A DNA stretch of 64,000 nucleotides from an uncultured Bacteroidales bacterium (lineage in GTDB: Bacteria; Bacteroidota; Bacteroidia; Bacteroidales; Paludibacteraceae): contig CADBYS010000006.1 of assembly GCA_902798965.1 (NCBI GenBank), positions 35,217-99,216 on the forward strand, given 5' to 3'. Within the stretch, counting starts at the first letter, position 1. Every line of letters starts with the position of its first letter. Position numbers and translations under genes: made by a program. Under the pieces are notes generated by a model that made no database searches, was not told the DNA's origin, and saw nothing but the letters and a program-made list of their open reading frames with translations. This document shows, piece after piece, positions 24,237 through 33,776 of this stretch.

Positions 24237-26972
24237 ATGGCTACAAAAATCAAACGTTGTCTCTACGTGGGACTTGGCGGAACAGGTATGAACGCATTGC
24301 TTCATACCAAGAAGACATTTATGGATACGTACGGCGAGGTGCCGCCGATGATCGGCTTCTTAGGCATCGATACGGATAGCGGCGCGTACAAGAAATCGCT
24401 GCTGACCGTTCACGGCGAAGAGGTGACCCTGAGTCCGAACGAGCAGCTGCCCATATTGGTGAAAGATGCGCGACCGATCTACGATGTGAACAAGGAGGAC
24501 TTCACCTGGATACCTGAAAAGAACCTCTATGCCCTGACCAGTATGACGCTCGGCGCAGGTCAGGTACGTACCAACGGGCGTTTTGCCTTCACGGTCAACT
24601 ACGTGCAGGTGGCACAGAAGGTGCGCAGCATAATCGACCAGATTACGAATGCCCGCATCCAGGCCAACGACAAGTACGAGTTGCTGAGCACCAATACCGA
24701 GATCCACATGGTATTCTCCGTATGCGGCGGCACGGGTTGCGGTACGTTCATCAACATGGCGTACCTGCTTCGCAAGGAAGCGCCTAACTGCAAGCTGACC
24801 GGTTATGCTGTGCTGCCCGACATCTTCAAGTCGATGTCGCGCTCGGGAATGGCTAAGGTGGCACCGAACGCTTACGGCGCCATCCTCGACCTCGACTACC
24901 TGATGCATATGGGTGTCGGCTCCAACCCGATCAAGCTGGATTATATCAAGGACAGCTACGAGATCCGCGAGCGTCCGTTCAACTCCGTTGTATTCATCGA
25001 CAACAAGAACGAGAACCTCGATACCTACACCCATGTGGATGAGCTGACCGAGATGATCTCGCTCGCTCTGGTTACCTCTGCCGGCGAACTGAGCTCCGCC
25101 TCGGCTTCGGTAAGCGACAATATCGAGAAGAATATCACGGAGGGTATGATGGATATCGAGAACAAGAAAGCCTGGGCGGCAGGAATGGGTATCTGCGAGA
25201 TCTTCTTCCGCAACGAGGAGATAAGCAACATCTATGCCATCAAGGCAGCGAAGATATTGATAGAGCGCATGTTCAACTCATGCGCGGATGCCGATGTGAT
25301 CGTGAACGCCTGGATCGACTCGCCGGAGGTGAATATCCGCGAGAATAACAACAGCGATCATGTGATCGACTTCATAGCCGAGAAGAATCCGCAATACGAG
25401 CTCTCGATCAATGAGGACGCCAACGCAATGCCCGAAGTGGAGCAGTACCTGCAGATGAACAAGCTGAAGGACGAGGCCGTGAACGAGAAGGTGACGGCTC
25501 TGACCAGCCGCGTACGCAACGAGCTGCGCCAGCTGCTCATCACGCATGTGAACAAGGAGTGCGGCATATCCACCGCGCGCAGTATCATCGAGGCGATCGA
25601 TGCACAGGTGGATACGTTCATCGCCGAGATGAAGAAGGAGAAAGAGGAACTGATCGACAAGCAGCCGCGTCTGCGCTCGACCGTGGAGGCCGCTGTGAGC
25701 GACCTGAAGGAGTACGATGCCCGGTTCTTCAAGACCAAAGCTACGCTGGAGGAGAAGGAGGAAGACGTGATAGAGGCCGCCCGTGACCTGTGCATTAACA
25801 TGCGCGAGATCAGCCGCCGCGATGCAGCGATCATGGTATTCAACAACTTGAAATCGATGCTGCTGACCGCCAGCGGCAAGATTGAGATGATTGCCGATAG
25901 TATGATAGCCTGCTCGAAGAAGTTCACCGCCGATCTGGCCAAGCTGCAGAACAACGTGAGCAAGGCAGCGCAAACCTTCCAGATTGATCTGGCTCAGAAT
26001 TTAGCCACCTCGCTCACGGTTAATCAGGAGGAGATCGTATTTGCGGACTTTGTCCGTTCGCTTGAGAACGGCGACAAGCTGTACAGCTTTGTGGATTACA
26101 GCGCCGAGGATATAGAGAAGTTCATTTTGAACTACACCCGCTCGCTGCACACCACCAAGCAGTACCGCGAGACGACGATCGACGATATCATCAATAAGAT
26201 GGATCCGGAAGCCTTCGACCGTATGATCCGTCTGGCGATTAACAAGTCGCTGCCTATGTTCCGCTATTCGTATCGCGGTCATCGCCCGAAAGAGAATCCG
26301 CGCGACAGCTACTACGTAGGAGTACCCGACAAGGCGCACAGCCGTCTGGTAGCCGACGACTTCTTCAAGCGCCGCATACAGAATGCCGACTGCGACTTCG
26401 CCAGCATCGGTGTGTCGGACAAGATCATCATCTACCGCCAGATAGGTGTGGTTCCGGCTTACACGATTAACGAGGTGGACGAGTACCGCAAGGAGTACGA
26501 GGATTGCAATGCCGATTGCCATATCGATTACAATATGGAGATGCGCATGCAGCGCGAAGAGTTCTCGCTCAACCCGAAGCGTGCTACCGACGACGATCTG
26601 CTCGACTTGTGGGTGAAAGGATTCATCTTCGGTCTGGTAAAGAACGAGAATGGCGAATATATGTTCCAGAGTCAGGAGCACGGCGATGCGCTCGACGACA
26701 ACTGGGTATCGATAGGCAAGTACCGCGACGAGGCATTCGACAACTTCCGCCGCTACAAGGCCTCGATCCGCAAGGAGTTCACCGAGTACCTGGAGAACCT
26801 GGCCAGCAGCAAGGGCGCGGATGCCATGCGTGCTATCCTGGCAGACGTACACGCCGCTTATTTGGATAAGTTCTCGCAGATCAATATGACCAAGGACGAG
26901 ATTAAGAAGCACGGCTTTGAGAAGATTCGTCAGCTCATCACCGACGAGATTACGCACGCCAAGAACCTGTAA
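24237..26972 (+). CDS. Tubulin/FtsZ-like GTPase, Tubulin_2-type (tubulin operon gene 3)
   Basis: 911 residues. The nucleotide-binding N-terminus YVGLGGTGMNALLHTKK (about residues 10-26) and the tubulin signature CGGTGCGTF (G164-T170) match the Tubulin_2/FtsZ-like branch. It lacks a signal peptide or membrane segment, so it is cytoplasmic. Behind the GTPase (about 1-420) is a charged helical region (about 430-590, MKKEKEELIDKQPRL and TLEEKEEDVIEAA) likely to be coiled coil, then about 320 residues of unknown fold. Makarova and Koonin described FtsZ-like families of this sort linked to vWA proteins and proposed membrane remodelling. It is twice the length of FtsZ and is not the cell-division protein. 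Confidence 0.85.
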   Translation: MATKIKRCLYVGLGGTGMNALLHTKKTFMDTYGEVPPMIGFLGIDTDSGAYKKSLLTVHGEEVTLSPNEQLPILVKDARPIYDVNKEDFTWIPEKNLYALTSMTLGAGQVRTNGRFAFTVNYVQVAQKVRSIIDQITNARIQANDKYELLSTNTEIHMVFSVCGGTGCGTFINMAYLLRKEAPNCKLTGYAVLPDIFKSMSRSGMAKVAPNAYGAILDLDYLMHMGVGSNPIKLDYIKDSYEIRERPFNSVVFIDNKNENLDTYTHVDELTEMISLALVTSAGELSSASASVSDNIEKNITEGMMDIENKKAWAAGMGICEIFFRNEEISNIYAIKAAKILIERMFNSCADADVIVNAWIDSPEVNIRENNNSDHVIDFIAEKNPQYELSINEDANAMPEVEQYLQMNKLKDEAVNEKVTALTSRVRNELRQLLITHVNKECGISTARSIIEAIDAQVDTFIAEMKKEKEELIDKQPRLRSTVEAAVSDLKEYDARFFKTKATLEEKEEDVIEAARDLCINMREISRRDAAIMVFNNLKSMLLTASGKIEMIADSMIACSKKFTADLAKLQNNVSKAAQTFQIDLAQNLATSLTVNQEEIVFADFVRSLENGDKLYSFVDYSAEDIEKFILNYTRSLHTTKQYRETTIDDIINKMDPEAFDRMIRLAINKSLPMFRYSYRGHRPKENPRDSYYVGVPDKAHSRLVADDFFKRRIQNADCDFASIGVSDKIIIYRQIGVVPAYTINEVDEYRKEYEDCNADCHIDYNMEMRMQREEFSLNPKRATDDDLLDLWVKGFIFGLVKNENGEYMFQSQEHGDALDDNWVSIGKYRDEAFDNFRRYKASIRKEFTEYLENLASSKGADAMRAILADVHAAYLDKFSQINMTKDEIKKHGFEKIRQLITDEITHAKNL

Positions 26973-26989
26973 CGAACAAAACTCTGTAT

Positions 26990-29900
26990 ATGAGACACAC
27001 AGTGCATATCATGCTTGGCGATCGCGCCGAGCGAGTGCTGACTGATATAAAGAAGTACGTCATCAAGTATGGCAGCGAGGAGGAGAACACCTACTTCAAT
27101 GCCATGCTCTATCGGGAGGAAAAGGACGGTGCAGTATTCTACACCGCCCGCCCGAAGGATGAGGACACCTCGCAGTTCGTATCCGGCATCGAGAATATGT
27201 ACAACATATCGCTGGATACCTTCTATTCGGTGCCCAAGCAGAACCGTGCCGAGTACCTGCAAGGCTGTTTTGCGGCGCTTTATAATCAGAAGATCACGAT
27301 CAACAACCCTGGCGATTCGCCCGCCTTGCATGTGTGTTTCTACGTCCCGGTTTACGAACAGAAATACTGGGAACGCGTGCGTGAGTTCCTGGCTGCGGTG
27401 GATGCTATCCCGCAGCAGTACGAGGTGGATCTGTTCCTTATGCCTGCCGATCTGGCTTTCCTGATCGAGGATGAGGCGCAGACTCTGCCCGTGAAGATGG
27501 CAGCGTACGAGCAGCAGACCAAGCAGACCATCGGTGATATCTTAGCCGCGAAGCAGACCTACCGCTCGCTCAACCATCTCATCTTAGTGCAGAACTGCAA
27601 TGCCAACGGCTTGTCGCTGAATCTGGATGAGGACAGTTTTGTCAGGATCATCGGCGAGTTTGCCCTGCTGACCGTGGCGCACTACAGCGAGATGTTCAAC
27701 ATTGCCGCCCAGGATCCGCAGCGGCCGATACATGCGCTGGGACTGAGTGTGCTGAGCTTCGACAAGTACTATTTCGTGCAGTACCTGCTCCATAAGGCGT
27801 ACATCCATATACTCGACCGCGAGCAAGTGATGCAGGGTGAGGTGGATGTGAACAAGGTGTCGCAGACTGTGCAGAATATTCTGGCGCGTAACGTCAACGT
27901 ATTCTCGCACCTGTACGACACGCAGGTGAAGAAACGTCTTGACCTGCATATGGATCAGAACACTATCATTGCCGAGATCCATCCGGAGCTGACCAAGGAG
28001 ATAGAGCGCCTGACGCAGGAGTGTCAGTCGTACATCGATGCGCCGGACATCAGTCTGCCGGAGAAGAAAGCCACGCTGGCGCAACTGCTCGGCGAGGACG
28101 ACGACCTGCTTATCGGCTACATGTTCAACAAGAAGCAACTGGTGATCGACGATTGCAGCCGCGAGGTGCTGGACTTCTTTGTGGATGCCAACAACAAATT
28201 GTTCGAGTTGCGGGAACCTATCGCGAACAGCGACTCGCCGGAAGTGGCATTCGATAAGTCGCAACGCAATCAGATAGCCGAATATGCGGTGCTCTCTTCG
28301 GCGACGAATGAGACAGTGCCTATGCCGAGCCAAGTGCTGGACAAGCTCAAGAACGTGAAGGTGGCGATGCGTGAGTCGTCGAACTATATCCGGCTCAAGA
28401 GCGGCGAGCTGCAGGCCTTGGGCGAGCAGATGCACGAGCATGAGCAGAGCCAGAAGCGCCTGACGGAACAGGGATTCGTGTTCGAGGGTCATACGTATCA
28501 GCTGCAGACCGATGTGATCGAGAAACCGCTGGAAGAAGATTACAAGCCTATAGGCAGCGTGCCGGGTAAGGTGGACTTGCGGCAGTACTTCACGCCGGTG
28601 AAGAACCAGGGCACGCTGGGTGTCTGCTCGGCGTTTGCGATGGTAGGCATATACGAATATATCTTGCGCAAGAACAAGAAGCAAGACAATGACCTGAGTG
28701 AAGCCTTCGTATATTACAACGTGCGCCGCATGACGGAAAACGTGGGCAACGACTCCGGCAGTTCGCTGTACAACGTGGTGGTAACGATGGGTACGGAGGG
28801 CGTATGCGCCGAGCACTATTGCCCCTACACCGAGCAAGCGGATATGCCGCAACCCTCGGCGGAAGCGTACGAGGACGCCTTGGGGCGCAAGATTGTCAAG
28901 GCACTGAACGTGAAGAAGGATATTCAGCACATCAAATCGGCGGTGGCGGAAGGCTATCCCGTGGCCGTGTCGCTGAAGCTATTTGAGTCCTTCGATCCGG
29001 TTGCGGGATTCATATCCCGACCGACGGAAGAGGAGATAGCCTCCAACCAAAGCGGTAACCATGCGATGGTTGTATGCGGCTATTCGGATGAGGAGAAAAT
29101 ATTCATCGTCCGCAACTCCTGGGGAATGAAGTTCGGCGATCAGGGTTACTGCTATATTCCGTATTCGTACTTCGAGGACTTCCTGAACGTAGCCTGTATC
29201 ATCACGCAGATCAACAATGCCGAGATCCATGTAAAGGGCAACGAGAGCAAGGTGTCGCTGAGCTTCGATATGTCCAACTCGCGCATCAAGGCGGCGATTC
29301 TGCGCAACCTGATCGAGGAAGAGAAGCGCCATTTGGCACGGCTGGAGACGCTACTGCAGGAGAAAGAGATAGCGTACAACAAGATCTTCCAGGCGCTGGG
29401 CAACAACGGCAACCGCACCTTGATCTGCGACGGCACGATCGAGCGGCTGCAGATGGAGCGCAACGAACATATGGAGCGAAAAGACAAGCTGCAGAAGGAT
29501 CGCACGCGCGCCCTGGCGGATTATAAGAAGGAAACGATCAAGCGACGCATCCTGTTCAGCCTGAATATTGTGGCGTTTGTGCTCGTATATGCGCTGCTGC
29601 TCTTCTGGGCAAAGATTCCCGCCGGACAGTTGTTCCTCAATTTGAACAGTTACATCGCGTACGGTGTGATGGCGCTGTATATAGGGTTCTTCTGCTTGTG
29701 GAACTGGCGCCGCCATCACGGCTATGTGGAGCTCAACGAGGAATATATGGATCACATAGTCCGAACGGAGCAGGCCATACAGGATCGGACTCAGCAGCTG
29801 GAGATCATCAAGCTCAAGTCGCATGTGGCGGGAATGATCATCGACTCGCTCGCCAAGCTGTTCCATAACCTCCACTCCAAGTACAACGGTATGCGTTCGT

Positions 29901-30496
29901 ATGTCGGTAACCTGCGCGAATGGCGCGGTGAAGAAGAGGCGGAGGGCGACATGAAGAATGATGTACGCGAGCCGTTCCTATCGCTCATATCCAACAAGTG
30001 CCTCGACCACTACTTCGAGTTATGCAAAGAGCGTATCACGGAGAATATCCGCCTGGATCGCATGTTCCGAAATACGTACCATGTGGAGGAAGATGAAGTG
30101 ATCCGCTTCAAGAACAGCCTGAAGCAGACGTTGGTGCGCGAGCTGTTTGCCAAGCTCGAGGGCTTCTCCATCTATCAGCACATAGTGGGCGAGAGCAAGT
30201 TCGACTATGTGGAGCGCGACTATACCAACCTGGATGCGTTGCTGCAGCAGATGGATCTCAAGTCCTACCAGTTTGTGCGCACGCTGTCCACCGCGCAAAC
30301 GGCACAAGCGCAGAACACAAGCTGCAAACTGCTGTTCATCGATACCGATTTCAATGCCAACCGTGCACGCTGGAAAGCGATATGCGACAAGAACTTTCAG
30401 GTAGCCCCAAATCTGAGCAAAGACAACTCGCCGTACAAGATTACGCTGCTACAACTCAATGCCCTTGAAACGAAAGAGATTGCTATCTTGAACTAA
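26990..30496 (+). CDS. Papain-like protease domain in a coiled-coil membrane protein (tubulin operon gene 4)
   Basis: 1168 residues. Residues 1-500 are helical and unrecognised. Residues about 520-750 are a C1A papain-like domain with oxyanion Q540, catalytic C546 (VKNQGTLGVCSAF), H691 (GNHAMVVCGY) and N709 (VRNSWG), all intact. A coiled coil (about 770-850) leads to two transmembrane helices (about 855-875 and 885-905), then another coiled coil and a 200-residue C-terminal region. With no signal peptide and a membrane hairpin, both ends should face the cytoplasm. It starts 17 bp after the tubulin-like gene. Substrate unknown; the partner proteins are natural candidates. Confidence 0.82.
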   Translation: MRHTVHIMLGDRAERVLTDIKKYVIKYGSEEENTYFNAMLYREEKDGAVFYTARPKDEDTSQFVSGIENMYNISLDTFYSVPKQNRAEYLQGCFAALYNQKITINNPGDSPALHVCFYVPVYEQKYWERVREFLAAVDAIPQQYEVDLFLMPADLAFLIEDEAQTLPVKMAAYEQQTKQTIGDILAAKQTYRSLNHLILVQNCNANGLSLNLDEDSFVRIIGEFALLTVAHYSEMFNIAAQDPQRPIHALGLSVLSFDKYYFVQYLLHKAYIHILDREQVMQGEVDVNKVSQTVQNILARNVNVFSHLYDTQVKKRLDLHMDQNTIIAEIHPELTKEIERLTQECQSYIDAPDISLPEKKATLAQLLGEDDDLLIGYMFNKKQLVIDDCSREVLDFFVDANNKLFELREPIANSDSPEVAFDKSQRNQIAEYAVLSSATNETVPMPSQVLDKLKNVKVAMRESSNYIRLKSGELQALGEQMHEHEQSQKRLTEQGFVFEGHTYQLQTDVIEKPLEEDYKPIGSVPGKVDLRQYFTPVKNQGTLGVCSAFAMVGIYEYILRKNKKQDNDLSEAFVYYNVRRMTENVGNDSGSSLYNVVVTMGTEGVCAEHYCPYTEQADMPQPSAEAYEDALGRKIVKALNVKKDIQHIKSAVAEGYPVAVSLKLFESFDPVAGFISRPTEEEIASNQSGNHAMVVCGYSDEEKIFIVRNSWGMKFGDQGYCYIPYSYFEDFLNVACIITQINNAEIHVKGNESKVSLSFDMSNSRIKAAILRNLIEEEKRHLARLETLLQEKEIAYNKIFQALGNNGNRTLICDGTIERLQMERNEHMERKDKLQKDRTRALADYKKETIKRRILFSLNIVAFVLVYALLLFWAKIPAGQLFLNLNSYIAYGVMALYIGFFCLWNWRRHHGYVELNEEYMDHIVRTEQAIQDRTQQLEIIKLKSHVAGMIIDSLAKLFHNLHSKYNGMRSYVGNLREWRGEEEAEGDMKNDVREPFLSLISNKCLDHYFELCKERITENIRLDRMFRNTYHVEEDEVIRFKNSLKQTLVRELFAKLEGFSIYQHIVGESKFDYVERDYTNLDALLQQMDLKSYQFVRTLSTAQTAQAQNTSCKLLFIDTDFNANRARWKAICDKNFQVAPNLSKDNSPYKITLLQLNALETKEIAILN

Positions 30497-30543
30497 TATT
30501 TGTCGATAAATCGGAGCGGGTTGATGCGATTTTTGGCACGATA

Positions 30544-30575
30544 TTTGCAAAAGTGAAAAAAAAAACGTAATTTTG
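30544..30575 (+). promoter_or_regulatory. Bacteroidota promoter for the M16 peptidase
   Basis: TTTGC at 30544-30548 and TAATTTTG at 30568-30575 with 19-nt spacing. The gene therefore does not need the tubulin operon promoter. Confidence 0.8.
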
Positions 30576-30610
30576 CATGCCGAAATATGCGAATATTAAA
30601 TTTTAACGAT

Positions 30611-33529
30611 ATGAAAAAGCAACTATTCCTTATTGCTGCCTTGGTATGCAGCATGGTATCTGCTCAGGCAGGTCTCACTCGTGAGGGCTTGAGCGAGTAC
30701 AAGTTGGACAATGGTCTGACGGTATTGTTGTGGGAGGATCACGATCAGCCGGACGTTACGGGTTACGTAGTCGTTCGTGCCGGTGCCGTGGACGAGCCCC
30801 AAGAATATACAGGTTTGGCTCACTATCTGGAGCACATGCTCTTCAAGGGCACGCAGCGTATCGGTGCGCTGAACTGGGAGGCAGAGAAACCTATCTACGA
30901 CTCGATCATCGCTCTGTATGACCAATACAGCGAGGCAACTGACCCGAAGGTACGTCAGCAGATCGCTACGCAGATCAACGAGTGCTCGATGCGTGAGGCA
31001 AAGATCTCATCAACCGAGGATTTCTTTATCATGCTCGACCTGATCGGTGCAGAGGGTGTGAACGCCTACACCTCGTACGACTTGACGGCATATCACAACT
31101 CGTTCCCTGCTGCCGAGATGTACCGTTGGCTCAACATCTTCTCCGAGCGACTGATCAATCCGGTGTTCCGTACGTTCCAGGCAGAGCTGGAGAACGTGTT
31201 CGAGGAGTACAACATGTACGCCAACAACCCCGCCAGCCAGGTAAGCAAGCAACTATTTGCCGACATCTACAAGGGCAACCCCTACGAGCGTGACGTGATC
31301 GGTACCGCCGAGCACCTCAAGAATCCGCGTTTGAGCAAACTTATCGAGTTCTACAACACCTGGTATGTGCCTAACAACATGGCGCTTATCATCGTGGGTG
31401 ACTTCGATACGGAGTCGGTGAAGCCGATGATTCAGGAGACCTTCTCGCGCCTGGTGCCGAAGGATCTGCCCGAACGCCCGACGTACCCCGCTATGTCGTT
31501 TGCCGGCAACCCGAGCAAGCACTACAACCTGGGCTACAACCCGATGGTTACGTGGATCTATCAGGGCGTGAAGGAAGGTGACGAGGATCAGGATGTACTC
31601 GAGTTCGTTTGCGCACTGCTGAGCAACGGCCAGACAGGTCTGCTGGACAAGATCACCATCAACGGTGACGTGACCGATGCCAGCGTATATTGCGACGCTC
31701 GCCGTATCGACGGACGTATCATCATCGACGCTACGCCGTACTACGATGCCAACCAGCAGCAGTTTGAGTCGGATGCCCAGACCAAATCCATCGTGATGAA
31801 GGAACTGGATAAGATCAAGAAAGGTGAGATATCCGACGAGCTGATTGCCAACGTTAAACGCTTGTATGCACAAGCCGACAAAGTTGCCAACGAATCGCCG
31901 GCAAGGAAGATGAACGCATTGGTGGATGCCTTCACCTATGGCAAACCCATCGACGATATCTTCACGGCCAATGCCAAGATTCAGGCGCTGACCAAGGAGG
32001 AGATCGTACGCGTAGCCAAGAAGTACTTCGATGCTCCGTACATGACTATCTCCTTCGACGAGGCTACCTCGGCATGGAAAGCCAAACCGCTGCCCAAGCC
32101 CGAGATTAAGCCGCTGGATCCGGTTAAGGATGCACACACCGCTTATGCCGAGGAGTTCCGTAAGATGCCTAAGGGCGAGCTGAAACAGACCTTCAACAAC
32201 TTTGCGGACGTAACCGTTAAGTCGCTGGGCGAGAATATCACCCTGCGCTACACGCCGAACACGAAGAACGATGTGTTCACCATGACGCTCCGTTACGGTG
32301 TAGGTTCGCACGAGATGCCGATGCTGGATTACGTGGCTTCGTTCATGAACAACGCCGGTATCATGGGTAGCCCGAACATCGAAGGTAAGGACTTCAAGCA
32401 GAAGATGGCCGAACTGGGCGCAGACGTAAGCTACGGCTGTAACGATTCGTACTTCTATGTACAGATCTCCGGTGAGGATGAGAACATGAACGCTATCATG
32501 CAACTCGTAAGCCGTCAGCTGCTGATGCCGTATCTGGAGAAGAAACAGCTCGACAACATGAAAGGTTCGGTATTCTTCTACCGCTTGATGCGCGACAAAC
32601 GTCCTGAGTACCTGAAGGCTGCCTTGATGCAATACGCGTTGTATGGCAAGAAGTCCGACTACCTGGATGAAGTGCCGTTTGCCGATATATGGACACTGTC
32701 GATGCCTAAAGTACAATCGACGATTGCCAAGGCTCGTACCTATGCACTGGATGTGTTCTACTGCGGTACGCTGCCCGAGGACAAGCTGGTTGCTTCGCTG
32801 CCGCTGACCGAAGGTATGAAACCCTCGAACTCACCATACGAGAAGGAGCGCGTGACCTACGACAAGCCGACTGTCCTGTTCTTGCCGAACAGCAACGTAC
32901 AACAGGCTGACTTGTACTTCTACATCAACGGCCGTCCGTACGAGATTGCTTCGGATGTGGCGTCCGACGCCTTCAACCAGTACATGTCGGGTGGCTTCAC
33001 CGGTCTGGTACTGAACGAGATCCGTGTAAAACGTTCGATGGCTTATAGCGCTTACGGTGTGGATCGTACGCCGAGCATACTGGGCAAGGACTGCTTCTTC
33101 TACGGCTACGTAGGTACGCAGTGCGATAAGGTTGCCGATGCCATCAATGTATATATGGATATCCTGACCGATATGCCGAAGGATTCGGCTAACATGGATG
33201 CCTTGCGTGCCTCATTGAAGCAGGCTGCACAGACCGCCAAGCCGTCGATGCGCGGCAAAGCTTCGACCTTCGAATACTGGCAGCGCGTAGGTTACACCGA
33301 AGATCCCGCCAAGGTGAACGCTGCGGCTATCGACGCACTGACCTTCGCCGATATCGAGAAGTTCTATGAGGATAACATCAAGGGCAAACCCGTAACGATC
33401 ATCCTCACCGGCGACCCGAAGAAGATCGACCTGAAGGCTATCGAAGCCAAGGTAGGATGCAAGGTGACGAAAGTCAGCTCGGGCAAACTGTTCAACTCGA
33501 CGCAGGAACTATACGACGCGCTCTTGTAG
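30611..33529 (+). CDS. M16 family zinc metallopeptidase, exported
   Basis: 972 residues from the ATG at 30611, which gives a signal peptide (MKKQLFLIAALVCSMVSAQA); an upstream ATG at 30587 adds eight residues. The inverted zinc motif is H71-Y-L-E74-H75, with the distal Glu in ELENVFEEYN. The second half (from about 490) is the inactive M16 repeat, as usual for two-domain pitrilysin-like proteases. Probably periplasmic and degrades peptides, which fits the SusC/D locus downstream. A terminator follows. Confidence 0.92.
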   Translation: MKKQLFLIAALVCSMVSAQAGLTREGLSEYKLDNGLTVLLWEDHDQPDVTGYVVVRAGAVDEPQEYTGLAHYLEHMLFKGTQRIGALNWEAEKPIYDSIIALYDQYSEATDPKVRQQIATQINECSMREAKISSTEDFFIMLDLIGAEGVNAYTSYDLTAYHNSFPAAEMYRWLNIFSERLINPVFRTFQAELENVFEEYNMYANNPASQVSKQLFADIYKGNPYERDVIGTAEHLKNPRLSKLIEFYNTWYVPNNMALIIVGDFDTESVKPMIQETFSRLVPKDLPERPTYPAMSFAGNPSKHYNLGYNPMVTWIYQGVKEGDEDQDVLEFVCALLSNGQTGLLDKITINGDVTDASVYCDARRIDGRIIIDATPYYDANQQQFESDAQTKSIVMKELDKIKKGEISDELIANVKRLYAQADKVANESPARKMNALVDAFTYGKPIDDIFTANAKIQALTKEEIVRVAKKYFDAPYMTISFDEATSAWKAKPLPKPEIKPLDPVKDAHTAYAEEFRKMPKGELKQTFNNFADVTVKSLGENITLRYTPNTKNDVFTMTLRYGVGSHEMPMLDYVASFMNNAGIMGSPNIEGKDFKQKMAELGADVSYGCNDSYFYVQISGEDENMNAIMQLVSRQLLMPYLEKKQLDNMKGSVFFYRLMRDKRPEYLKAALMQYALYGKKSDYLDEVPFADIWTLSMPKVQSTIAKARTYALDVFYCGTLPEDKLVASLPLTEGMKPSNSPYEKERVTYDKPTVLFLPNSNVQQADLYFYINGRPYEIASDVASDAFNQYMSGGFTGLVLNEIRVKRSMAYSAYGVDRTPSILGKDCFFYGYVGTQCDKVADAINVYMDILTDMPKDSANMDALRASLKQAAQTAKPSMRGKASTFEYWQRVGYTEDPAKVNAAAIDALTFADIEKFYEDNIKGKPVTIILTGDPKKIDLKAIEAKVGCKVTKVSSGKLFNSTQELYDALL

Positions 33530-33588
33530 AGCCGTTAAGAAGCCCGTGAGGGTGGATAGGAAATTTCCAATATTTTAAATTAACGCGA

Positions 33589-33624
33589 AAGCAGCCGATT
33601 TCTTGCAAATTGGCTGCTTTTTTG
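33589..33624 (+). terminator. Rho-independent terminator of the M16 gene
   Basis: AAGCAGCCGATTT pairs with AAATTGGCTGCTT (12 of 13 positions) around CTTGC, followed by a T-run. Confidence 0.85.
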
Positions 33625-33694
33625 GCGTTTTTGTAACAAAAAGGTGATAAAACTCACCGAAAAGGTAGCAATTTGTATGTTTTTAAGCATTATT

Positions 33695-33726
33695 TTTGCA
33701 TATTTTGTTATTTTTTTGTAACTTTG
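33695..33726 (+). promoter_or_regulatory. Bacteroidota promoter of the SusC/SusD operon
   Basis: TTTGC at 33695-33699, 19 nt, TAACTTTG at 33719-33726. Confidence 0.85.
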
Positions 33727-33776
33727 CACGCTAATTTTGCAATATAGTGCGAAATAAATAAATTAAACATAAAAGT

